From Nephromyces sp. MM_2019 (lineage: Eukaryota; Apicomplexa; Aconoidasida; Nephromycida): 40,777 nt of DNA. Each line of letters starts with the position of its first letter. Within the stretch, counting starts at the first letter, position 1. Both the position numbers and the translations under genes were made by a program. This document shows, piece after piece, positions 13,459 through 23,227 of this stretch. The notes under the pieces are model-generated. The model was not told the origin of the DNA. It did no database searches and saw only the letters and a program-made list of their open reading frames with translations. The stretch spans positions 6,350-47,126 of the forward strand of contig JADHZB010001028.1 of NCBI GenBank assembly GCA_015657535.1, given 5' to 3'.

Positions 13459-14149
13459 ACTTTGATAAGTTTCGGATTTCATACCAACCAAATTACAAAC
13501 GTTTACTCATACACTTATTATTATAGGCTTTCCTACTCGAAATCATACACGATTTTAAGCTTAAACGTTTATACTCAAGTCTTCCCTCACTTTACACAAG
13601 CACAAATATCTTAATACACATATACACACACACATATATACACACACATATATATACATACTTACACACACGTCTATTCATAAACGCTAATACCTACATA
13701 CAAATATTTACACATTCATCTTCACACCCACAGAACAATATTTATCTATGCATTTTCACATACAATAAACATGTTTACGTAAGTTTACTAGATACGAACA
13801 CAAACATCTATATAGGCATCTTGACAAACGCATAAATATTTAAACACTCACACTAATATCTATACATGCATCTATGCACGTATACTCATAACAGAATAGA
13901 ATGCTTTAGATAACTTTCTTGTTTATTAATTAATCATATTTATAGCTAAGATAAACCAATTTGTGCAATAACTTGACTATTTGGATAGTTTACGCATTTA
14001 ATTAATTGAAAATTTCCCCTCACGACACTGATTAAAAAAAAAAATAATCCAGGTTATACTCAAGATCTTCTACACTTTTTCTACATAAAATAATAACCAT
14101 TTCCCCTATACACACACATTGGCTATCCTAACTTTATCCCTATAACATA

Positions 14150-14259
14150 CATTCCCGACTCCCCCTACACACGCAAACTACTCAATCTTACACATACCTT
14201 ACCATACACCTTCCCCCACCTATACCTCCCCTTCACTCCCTCTCTCCCCCTTCCACAAA
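14150..14259 (+). promoter_or_regulatory. C-rich polypyrimidine tract directly upstream of deoC
   Basis: The 110 bases before the deoC ATG are unusually rich in C and T on the plus strand, with CCCC runs, in contrast to the AT-rich and CA-rich DNA around them. Position suggests the 5' UTR or core promoter. Whether it acts in transcription or translation cannot be told from sequence. Confidence 0.4.
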
Positions 14260-15063
14260 ATGACTGCATTGGAAAAGTGTGTAGCAATGCAAGCTATACG
14301 TATGGTTGATCACACATCTTTGAATGAGACTGATACAGAGGAAAGTATTAGTCAATTTTGTAATGTGGCCTTCAAATCATCTGTACCTGTTGCATGTTTG
14401 ATGATATACCCGAAATTTGTAAATTATGTACATAAACTTAAACCAAAGGATTGTAATATACCTGTGGCTACAGTTATAAATTTCCCCCATGGTTCACATA
14501 CACAGGAAGAAGTTGTCCAGGAGGCTAAGGATGTTATAGATATGGGTGTAGATGAGGTCGATATGGTTATGAACTACACAGAATATATCAAAGACCCTCA
14601 AAATGGCCTAAAATGTTCATACGATATTATAAAGGCTGTTAGGGATGTGTGTAACACTTCTACCAAGCCTGTGATACTCAAAGTGATACTTGAAACAGGT
14701 AAACTTATGGAGAGAGACCTCATATATAATGCCTCAATGAATGCACTCGAAGCGGGAGCTGATTTCATTAAAACATCCACAGGAAAAGTAGCCATCAATG
14801 CTACATTGGGAGCAGCGCAAATCATGATGGAAGCCCTCAAAATGTTTTTTAATAAATATCCAGAGAAAGAGGGAAAAGTTGGTTTTAAGGCAGCCGGAGG
14901 TGTCAAAACACTGGAGGATACAGCTCAATACATAAATTTAGCTCAAGAAATGATGGGAGTTGATTTTACACACAAAAACATGAGATTTGGGGCCTCTTCA
15001 CTCTTAAAAGTCCTCCTTGGTAAAGTTAGTGGTGAACAAGTGCGTTATACAGGTGGATATTGA
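14260..15063 (+). CDS. deoC: Deoxyribose-phosphate aldolase, 267 aa, single exon
   Basis: Class I aldolase that splits 2-deoxyribose 5-phosphate into glyceraldehyde 3-phosphate and acetaldehyde, the final step of deoxynucleoside breakdown; probably cytosolic. The full TIM-barrel is present. The Schiff-base lysine is Lys171 in FIKTSTGK (E. coli Lys167), the proton-relay lysine is Lys210 in GFKAAGG (Lys201), and the catalytic aspartate is Asp101 in DEVDMV (Asp102). The protein ends in Tyr267, matching the C-terminal tyrosine that reaches into the active site in the E. coli enzyme (Tyr259). Length is close to the 259 residues of E. coli DeoC, so the ATG at 14260 fits. It has no introns, unlike most neighbours, and no Thr-His repeats. 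It ends convergently with the Tic22-like gene. Uridine phosphorylase, about 10 kb to the right, works on a connected salvage route. Confidence 0.97.
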   Translation: MTALEKCVAMQAIRMVDHTSLNETDTEESISQFCNVAFKSSVPVACLMIYPKFVNYVHKLKPKDCNIPVATVINFPHGSHTQEEVVQEAKDVIDMGVDEVDMVMNYTEYIKDPQNGLKCSYDIIKAVRDVCNTSTKPVILKVILETGKLMERDLIYNASMNALEAGADFIKTSTGKVAINATLGAAQIMMEALKMFFNKYPEKEGKVGFKAAGGVKTLEDTAQYINLAQEMMGVDFTHKNMRFGASSLLKVLLGKVSGEQVRYTGGY

Positions 15064-15504
15064 ATGGTGTTTATATATTAACATTCATGAAATGATACAT
15101 AACGCCCACATTTGTGTGTGTATGAAATCGGTATTATATAAATAAGTTGTATGTCTTAAAAATATCTTAAAGATCTTTTTTTTTGTTTTATTTATTTTTT
15201 AGAAAAAATTTGATTAGAAATAGGTTTAAAAGAATTAACTTTTAAAATAAAAGCAATTGAACTGTTTGATTTGACCTATATAAAGTCTTTTGGGTAGACG
15301 TTGTGTGTATTCATATTTTGAAAAAATAAAAAACTAATAGAGATTTTAAACATTGATACTTACCTGTACTTATGTTGATGATATTCATCCCTCCAATATT
15401 AATATAGTCGTTTATATATTTGAAGCGTATCTATATACTTATGATGCTAAAGATTCTCACTAAATGTGAGTATGCCCGCATCAATTTATTATGTAGATTT
15501 ATAA
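15064..15504. other. Convergent intergenic region between deoC and the Tic22-like gene
   Basis: 441 bases, very AT-rich, with a long T-run near 15178-15200 that is consistent with 3' UTR sequence. There is one short TG tract at 15115-15123. No gene is seen. Confidence 0.7.
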
Positions 15505-16641
15505 TTATTCCGTGCCCTCTAAGCCAATTATAGTCTTCCAGTTGTCTGTGATAAGTTCATACCATCTTTGTATAAATTTGGAAAACTTATTTAGGAAAAT
15601 ATTATGTTTAGTCGAATTGTTGATATGGGACAATGCTTGCAGTGATTGTTTCGAGGGGAGTAATATATATCCATCTCCCTTCATCTTATAAATGAAGGAC
15701 TCTAAGCTAATTAATTTGATAGATGGTTTCTTTGGTAAATCAATGGATGGATTGAGTAAAAGGAATAATTCCCAAGTGTCGTAGACATCCTCTAAGCTGA
15801 AAAAGAGAGGCTTTTCAAGCTTCATATCTTCTTTATGCACAAGGAACTGGCCATTGGTATTGTATCCCTCGAAATGTTTGGTATTGGATAGCGATGGGTA
15901 ATTTATTTTGGATTTAGAGCTGCTGTACTTTGTGAGGTTAATGTCTATAGCAAATAAGGGTGTACCAGTGAAAGATTTCTTGCCTAGTAACACATTTTTC
16001 AGCTGGATCATATCTGGTATGATAATACAATCAGGGGGTATCTTGTTTGGCTGTTTGTGAAGTGTCTCCGATCGGAGTGTCTGGGCCAATTGGCTCATTT
16101 TCAGGAAGTGTGATAATGAAACGGCCTTGACTTTTGCGGCAGAAGTTTTATTGGCCTTCGCTGAAAGTTGCTCGGCAAATACTTCTGCATCTTCATAAGA
16201 GACAAAGAAGAGGAATGTGTGACTTGATGGGGACGGAACCCCATCTACATCCATATCGCCAAGTGCCTCTAGGCCACTCGTTGAAAAAGAGGAAACCATT
16301 TGATCCCACTCATTCACCACAACAAAAATAGGTACGTCTCTGAAGGCTTTAACTAAGTGAGGTAGTCCCCAGGGACCCTGTTCATGTGATACTTGGCTCA
16401 TATCTTTAAGGTAGACTGAGTTTGTTTGATGTTGGCTAGGAGTTTTCCTGAGGTAACCATGAGTAAGGAGTCGGAGGAATCTTAATTTCTCTGGGCTACT
16501 GTAATCAATGATTTCTTTCCTTATGAGTTTGGAGGCAAGAGCATTAAGGACGTCTCCATGAGGAGATAAGAGGTTAAGCACAATGTGAAGTAAGAAATAT
16601 TGGATGATATATCTGGGTAATATATTATTCATTTCATTCAT
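15505..16641 (-). CDS. TIC22: Tic22-like apicoplast protein-import component, 378 aa
   Basis: Tic22 proteins act between the inner plastid membranes during protein import. The N-terminus has a hydrophobic stretch (YIIQYFLLHIVLNLL, about residues 11-25) followed by a basic, acid-poor segment to about residue 75, as in a bipartite apicoplast leader. The core follows the Tic22 order: PIFVVVNEWDQ (104-114), then a beta strand and SYEDAEVFAEQL (148-159, the family's S/F-x-x-xDAxxFxxQ helix), KVKAVSLSHFL, then PDCIIIPDMIQLKNVL and GTPLFAIDINL. An insert holding GDMDVDGVPSPSS separates the first two strands. It appears to be a single exon starting at MNEMNN (a second Met is at residue 4) and has no CA repeats. 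Identification rests on motif order, not on an alignment. If correct, the organism keeps a plastid. Confidence 0.62.
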   Translation of the reverse strand: MNEMNNILPRYIIQYFLLHIVLNLLSPHGDVLNALASKLIRKEIIDYSSPEKLRFLRLLTHGYLRKTPSQHQTNSVYLKDMSQVSHEQGPWGLPHLVKAFRDVPIFVVVNEWDQMVSSFSTSGLEALGDMDVDGVPSPSSHTFLFFVSYEDAEVFAEQLSAKANKTSAAKVKAVSLSHFLKMSQLAQTLRSETLHKQPNKIPPDCIIIPDMIQLKNVLLGKKSFTGTPLFAIDINLTKYSSSKSKINYPSLSNTKHFEGYNTNGQFLVHKEDMKLEKPLFFSLEDVYDTWELFLLLNPSIDLPKKPSIKLISLESFIYKMKGDGYILLPSKQSLQALSHINNSTKHNIFLNKFSKFIQRWYELITDNWKTIIGLEGTE

Positions 16642-17620
16642 GCATTCCTACTCCTTTGTTCAATTTTTTGGGATGGATTTAATTCGCATGTAGTTGCTTG
16701 ACACCAATCTTGTAACTTTGTTTTATATAATATATAATTTCACTTGTTTAGATGTTTTATGTCATGTCATTTGAACGAGATGTTTATGTTTTGCTTACAG
16801 GTGTCTGATTGTAATATTTAGGATGTACTTATAACCTTCCATTTGGTTGAGTTAGTGATAATTTGGATTTGTGTGATATTTTAGATGTTTTTGTAATATA
16901 TAATTTTGGAATAAATTAAGTTTATTTTATATATATGTAGGTGTGTGTACTGTGTTCTAAGTAAGTAACTTAGTTATAATGTAACATATAATAACTCCCT
17001 TTGTCTAATGATAATTTAAAATAAAAAATTATTTTATGATTTTTTTAAAATTGAATATTGTATTTTAATGTTAAAACACCCATTTCCCAATCATTGTCCT
17101 ATTAAGAGATTACTTTTAAGCTTTAATAAATAGATTTGAATGTTGATATTCATGTATTATCATTTCAAAATGAATCTTAAGATTATGTTTGTATTAGAAT
17201 TTTAATAAAATATCTAATTGTGTGTGAATAGTTTGTTAGATTTTCCGAAATTTCTCATATATCTTGATTTAACTGGGTAAATATATCTTTTGTGATGTAA
17301 ATAATTTTCAAATGTTGAGTATATTCAATATTTCGGAAAATAAATCAGAGTTATCCTAATTGAGTTAACCTTTTATAGCTTATTTTGAAGATCAAAATTT
17401 ATTTGTGGTTAAATTCATATGTATGTGGTATGGATTGATATAAACGATAATAAATTTATAAATAAACAAAATAGCTTAGATTAAAACAACATACAAAAAA
17501 CAGTAAATAAAAATGTGATGGATTGTGTGAATTGTATGGTAAGTCAAATAGTTTTAGAAAATAATATATAGGTGGTGTAATTTCGATTTATTAGGGTGTG
17601 GTCCTAAATTCTTGAAGTGT
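16642..17620. other. AT-rich spacer between the QCR9 and Tic22-like genes
   Basis: About 1 kb of very AT-rich DNA with long stop-dense stretches in all frames. Both flanking genes are on the minus strand, so it should hold the QCR9 3' end and the Tic22-like promoter. Unlike the ends of the window it has almost no CA/TG tracts. No gene is seen. Confidence 0.7.
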
Positions 17621-18179
17621 TTAATCTTCTTCAGGATATACATATGGGCAGTCCTTGTATAATTTCTGTATATAAAATAGATAAGGTTAAATGATCGAAT
17701 GATTTAAATTTGAAACTTATCTGATGAACATACCCCTTCATTAACTCTTGTCCAGAAATAGTTCCAACCTCGTCCCCAACCCCATGTTACAACCATTGCA
17801 GTTGTTACGCCAAAGGCCCAGAAGGTAGAATATCTCTTCAAAAATATGTCATAAATTCTAAAGAAAAAACATATGTAAAATACAAGTGACTGGGAGGTTT
17901 GTTTTGTTAAGGTTTGGGTGCTATACGATTGTTTAAACGTTATATGAAATTGTAAGGGTGATGTTTCTAGGAAGTTGTTTTCTTGTAATGTAAGAATCAT
18001 TTTGAACAAAGGTATATATTAGCTAATATTCTAAATGTTTGAATTAATCCTTTTTCTGACCTTGTGGAGTTGAAGGCTTTGAAAAAAGGATTCAAAGCGT
18101 CCTTCCCCTTACGAGAATTTTTTAAACCTTTCCATATCCATTCCGGATAGTTGTCCTTGTATGGGTTGCCAAATAACAT
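17621..18179 (-). CDS. QCR9: Cytochrome bc1 complex subunit 9 (QCR9/UQCR10 family), 95 aa, 3 exons
   Basis: Small single-span subunit of respiratory complex III in the inner mitochondrial membrane. Exons: 18179-18061, 17857-17734, 17665-17621. All junctions are GT...AG and in phase. The family core is clear: IYDIFLKRYSTFWAFGVTTA (family: LFKRxSxF followed by the membrane helix), then WNYFWTRVNEG joined across the last intron to KLYKDCPYVYPEED (family: NxGKLWKDI). The third exon supplies only 14 residues; its junction restores the conserved NEGKL, which strongly supports the model. An N-terminal extension of about 40 residues (MLFGNPYKDNYPEW...) precedes the core. An in-frame Met 14 codons upstream (18221) is an alternative start. 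Yeast and human proteins are about 60-65 residues, so this is a long form. Confidence 0.88.
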
Positions 18180-18570
18180 TTTCGAAAAAAAATCCAAATT
18201 TGCAAAAATAAAAGTGGTCAAATGTGTAAAATCTATTTATTTTCTATAAAAGATAACAACTGAGTATATATAATGTGCTTTAATATAGTTGAAAAATTTG
18301 GGTTAGTTGTAAAGGGTACCTATCAAATCATAGGATATCTTCAATTGGCTAATCTAAGCAAACTAGAAGCTGATTAAAATAAGGCTCGTTTATCACTTAA
18401 AATGTGTTTGTCAGAATTAAATTTAGTTAAAGGTATCAGTTCTCATTAAAAAAGTTGCTACATTGCGATGTAATTAAAACTTGAATAAACTATTTGTAAG
18501 AATTTAAATTTGAAATTTAATTAGAAATTTAATTCGAAGATAAAACCAAGACTATCTGTGATTTTTTTTT
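18180..18570. other. Short spacer between SYCP2-like and QCR9 genes
   Basis: 391 bases between two minus-strand genes. It is AT-rich and stop-dense and holds the SYCP2-like 3' end and the QCR9 promoter. No gene is seen. Confidence 0.65.
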
Positions 18571-21500
18571 TCATTCCGTTGGGAGCTTATTAACATTTCT
18601 CCTTTTATTAGAATTAAACTTCAAATCACAGCTCATAGAAGTGCTTGTATAAAATTCAGAATTTCCATCAATTTTTGAGCTAGACACAAGCTTTGAAAGT
18701 TTTTCTGAAATGTTGAAATTTGCGTGTTAGATTAAATAAAAGATTATCACAATTAATCAAATGTTCACCTCTGAGTTCTTTTAAACCTTTAATGTCTAAC
18801 TCGCTCTCTATTGATTTAATATTAAGTTCACTTAAAGGTGCTGAGCATTGGCTTGCTAAGTCTTGAATAGACTTTCAGCAATTTTTGTTTATTATTCCTA
18901 TTGTTGAGCTAAATATACCCTATTTCAACTTACATTCAGGAATTTATTGGCACAACAGTCTCTTCTAGCTTTTTGCCTAGTTTCTAAGTCCTTTTTACGA
19001 TCCAAAATTTTTGTCTCCAATTTCTGATATATTGTCTTGATTTCCTCTTGCTTTCTGTTTCTTTCCTTTTTTATTACTCCCGAGAGTTTGTTCTTGAATG
19101 TTTTAACAAAAGTGTATATTCATTCTTTTCTGCTATTTATTTAATTACCACAAGTTCAGTGGCTTGTACATAGAAATCCGAATCACCAAAATCGTTTTCA
19201 GTTTGTGAAACTTTTTAAATAAAATATTTACTTGATTTCATTTCTATATATTTATTTAGTTTTACATTTGTTTCCTAATCTATCGGGTGCTGATGGGCTA
19301 CCGATAATGAAGTCTGAAGACGCAAAAAGGACTCAAAACTTTTGTTAGGTATTGCTTTGCATTTACCGGAATGATTGATGTTAAGCAATTTTTCATTGAA
19401 TATGGTAGAAAGTTTCTGAGATTCCATACCAATGGGCTTACGGTAGAAGTGTTTCAATGTGAATTAAAGTTAATCTAAGAGTTTATTTACCATAATGCTA
19501 TTTTGACTGGCTTTTAGCTGTGTCTGCCATTTTGCAAAATCGTCTTGGGATATAGAACCTAAGTTAACTGCTAAAGGTAGTTGGCTATTCATATCAATGC
19601 TTCCACAAGAGCTAAGTTGTGAAAAGTTCTGAAAGTTTGCTAGATCATCTATCAAAAGTTGTTTAAACAAATTTAATTAGGGAAAAATGAATTACCAAAT
19701 GAACTAAGGAAATTTGGAGAAATTTGTGGAAACTGTGAAATTGGAGAATTTATATCAATCCACGGGACACTTTTTTCCTCCAGTTCATTTGTTTGACCAG
19801 AATTTTGATTGTAGCTGTTATTGGCTCGAGAATTGATTGAAATGTTAGTTGAAAGTTCGCTCAATCGTTGAGCTGAGTTTGATATTGTTGTGCTTCCTAA
19901 TTTTAGTTCGTTTGTTAATGTTGGTGATTTGGCTTTCATAGGAGAGGAATTATTTTTGTCTGTATTGAGTTTAAACCAAGGTTTTGTTAGGCTCGAAAGC
20001 ATAAAAACTCAACCAACTTACCCTGTAGAAAGTGATCAGAACTTTGGTCCTTAGCCCTATTTTTGTCAATTGAATCACCTTAAAGTTGTTTATTAGCATT
20101 ATTTGCATTAACAATTCCAAAAGTTATCTATTCTAGTGTTACTTTTATTAATCTTGGAAGTTTCATTAAATTGTGAACTCTGCTTGTAAGCTAGCTAGAA
20201 TTTAACTTGTGAGGCTTTTATAAAAACCAATAACCTGATTATCTTGAGCTGGCAAAACTTGTTGTTGATTCCTATTCGAGCTACCGGTAGATTGAGAGTT
20301 TATTCGATTCAAGTGAAGAGACTAGGTTGAGTTTAGGCAAATTTTAAGAGAAAACAATGATAAAATACTTTTGTGCAAGCGAATGAAGATCTAGCTTTGC
20401 TACATCTCTTTTCCGAGGTGTTCTTATTTTCTGTGTTTGATTCCAATTTTCTTGTTTCTAATTTTTCCTGTAAAATTTTATGTTTACTTATGGTTTTTTA
20501 TATCTGCTGATTTAATTAGACCTTTGCTAAGGCAACTTCGGCATTTAGGTTATTAGTTTCTTTGTGGGATGCACTGTCTTGTTTAGAATCGTCTTGATTA
20601 CTAGTTAGCTTTTAATAGGCGATGATTAATTATTGCTTTAATAAATTGATTTGCACTACCTTGGGCACAATATTATTAAAATATTCAAACAGTAGCAAAC
20701 AATCGTCTTTGTTTTTGGTTAAAATTTTGAATTTCATATTCGACTTCCATCCCTTTTCAAATATATCCAAATCCATTCCAGCTATGTATATTCCTTCTGC
20801 TTTAAAAAAATTACTAGTAAATATTTTTTCTTGAGATTTTAAAAAACCTTTATTCCATTTTTGGGCAATGTTGATAACTAAGCTGGAATCCTTGCATACG
20901 GTCATGTTTTTGATTGTATGATATGGTATATCAATCCTAATAGGACCCTAAGATACAATGTTTTATAGTTTGAAAGAGAGTTCATTTTTACGTTACCATC
21001 AGAAATTTCAGGCTGGTGTGGTTCACATGGACAGTTCCTTCCTTTTTATGTTCAAATTGCTTAGTTCTACCATCCTGTCAATTAATTGTGCTAGCTTTAT
21101 ATGCTAAAATTGGCAGGATTTTGTTCTTACAAATGACTCCACTCCGCTTATTACTAATTTGAATATCTTCTTGTTATTTTTTGAGGGATTCCAAGTCGAA
21201 AAAAAAGTTCTGAGTCTTTTCTCATCAAAATCCTTAGCAAGTAGTATGGTTTTCAATTGTGGGCAAACTAATTGAAGCTCTTTAACACATTCTTTAACTT
21301 TTTTGTTATTTCTCATTTTCATAAAATAGTGAAGTATTTCAGCTTGTATTTCTCTATTATATTAGCATTATGGAGAACTCTATATATCTTACATAAAGAA
21401 ATTTGTAGATCATCATCAGAGCTGTTGATAATTTCTTCAATAAGCTCTTGAATATTAAAATCTCTATTCAATGCTGTTATCATTTTCTTATCCTCACAAC

Positions 21501-22934
21501 ATCGAAAAACAGCTACAAGTTTGTTTTAAATTTAAACTAAATTTGAGAGTTATGCACTCACCAAGCAATAATTCGGAGCAATTCCTTGCTATTTTTACAT
21601 GATTATCCAAATTTAAAAGCTTTTGATCTTTATTTTCTGATTTTTAATTTGATAAAATACTAAACCACAAAAACAATAGTAAATTAACCTTTCACATCAA
21701 TTTGCCGTGATCCAAGTGAGTCTTCAATTGAAAAACTCATCAGTTTGTGACACAATTGTTCTGATTTACATTTTTATATGTGCTTTAATTTTCGAAATTG
21801 GTAAAAACACTAACCAATAACGTGGTCTTTGTGTTTAGTTGTGACTTCTTTAATCAAATTTTCACCTAATAAGCACAGGACCTAAGTCAATTCCAGTTTA
21901 ACTTTGAATCTATCGAGATAGTTATATGTTTTACCAAAAGTGAGGTGAACTCTTTCTTTGTAGCTATAAAACAATTAGCTACTAAATCGTTTTCACTTTT
22001 TATTTTCCCGAAACTTTCAAGAATTTCCTAACCAAAGTTTATATATAAAAGATTCAGTCAATTTTTTTGTTACTTACAATGATATGGGTGATGTACTCTT
22101 CATCCAAAAAGGCTTGGGCAGCAACATTTCCTTGCACTCTGTAGGAAATTTAATATGTGTCAAATTAATTATCCAAAGTAATTCATACCTGTTATGGAGG
22201 ATAAATATTGCATGTTGAGCAGGATTATACATTTCCTTTTCCATGCAATATAACACATTTTTTAAGATTTCCTTTACCACTACCAAAGATAAAGAAATTT
22301 CTTCCTCGGAAATCAATTTGTCGAAATTTTGCAAGAAAAGTGAAATTTGTTGCTCATTTCCACCGGAAATCTGTTTGAATTTATGAAGTATAAGCTCATT
22401 GTAGCTTTCCATGCTTAAAGTTATTAAAAAAATTTGGAGCTTTAATTTTAATAGTACTTTAAAAAAATACAACCCAAGCAAAGTAGTATAAATGCTTGCT
22501 ATATTGAGAAAATTTTGTTGTATGTACATCTAAATTATCTAAAAACGGATTTAAATATTTGTATTGAGGTTGTATAATTATTATTCCCCTCTTTGTAATT
22601 CCTCTTGAAAGCAAACGAGTATTGTATACTAAAAATGTAAAGAAATACTCAAAAATCATCAAGTTATCTAAAGATAAAGCAACAAATTGAACACTTTCAT
22701 AATATCAAACATTCTGAATGGAAATACTTCCAACAGCTTACTGTTACAGCTTCTCTGTTTTAAGCACAGCTTCATAAAAAATTGGTAAAAATCTATGTAT
22801 TTTTATAAAGTTATTCATTTCGAGTCACAAAAAGAATCCTAATAAAGTTTTATCGGAAAATAATTGCCTTTATTACCTACTTCCCCAGCATCTAAAACTT
22901 TGTATAATTTCATAGAGTTGATAATCTCACCCAT
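18571..22934 (-). CDS. SYCP2/Red1-like protein: ARM-like region, beta-rich domain, disordered linker, coiled coil; 959 aa, 25 exons
   Basis: Exons, minus strand: 22934-22877, 22792-22742, 22667-22528, 22439-22189, 22138-22078, 22027-21935, 21881-21815, 21760-21689, 21636-21562, 21512-21393, 21342-21131, 21074-20997, 20947-20660, 20608-20522, 20467-20369, 20321-20235, 20194-20143, 20078-20022, 19959-19696, 19648-19491, 19436-19367, 19210-19149, 19092-18934, 18871-18787, 18704-18571. They total 960 codons with TGA. Residues 1-400 look like a helical ARM array. About 401-522 form a beta-rich domain (TVHVNHTSLKFL, PIRIDIPYHTIKNMTV). About 523-834 are Ser/Asn/Gln-rich and disordered, and 835-900 form a charged coiled coil (EEIKTIYQKLETKI). 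This order is that of SYCP2/Red1 meiotic axis proteins; DDLQISLSEILHYFMKM resembles SYCP2's ELQVGIVEALCRM. The gene is real; the family call is a hypothesis. The 5' end and the 21/22 junction are uncertain. Confidence 0.6.
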
Positions 22935-23227
22935 TGTTGTTAAGATTCCTATTTGATCAACTTGATGCAACTACACTTTTATAAGGCTGTAATCCAAACA
23001 CTCAGTCCATAAGACATCATAGTGACATATCACTTTTGTTTTTAATATAATCCTAGGAAAATCTCTACAATTTTTTAATTCTGGGATAAACCATCATCTT
23101 TTGCTAATTTAAATTAATAGCTCATTAATGTCTTTGATTCAAACTTGAAATTCCACTTTGACACATGGGGTTTCAATTAATATCATAATTGGTAACTAAT
23201 ATCGCAAATAAGCTCAAAGTATACAAC
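22935..23227. promoter_or_regulatory. Candidate bidirectional promoter between the SYCP2-like gene and UNG
   Basis: Only 293 bases separate the two proposed start codons, which point away from each other. A possible upstream exon of the SYCP2-like gene also falls here: the minus-strand frame continues above 22970 but is cut by TAG at 22973-22971. No recognisable promoter motif is seen. Confidence 0.4.

Larger units (their letters stand above)
12672..14259. other. Divergent intergenic region upstream of the 129-aa gene and deoC
   Basis: About 1.6 kb, AT-rich and full of CA tracts on the plus strand (for example 13620-13680). Because the flanking genes diverge, both promoters should be here. 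The only coding-like island is at 13334-13458, listed separately. Short open frames at 12917-13301 are translated CA-rich spacer. Confidence 0.65.

Noticed and set aside
14598..14928. Minus-strand frames of 102 and 64 codons inside deoC
   Set aside because: Shadows of the deoC coding strand, which has all catalytic residues.
15178..15200. Intrinsic terminator-like T-run
   Set aside because: Eukaryotic context and no preceding GC stem; at most a 3' UTR element.
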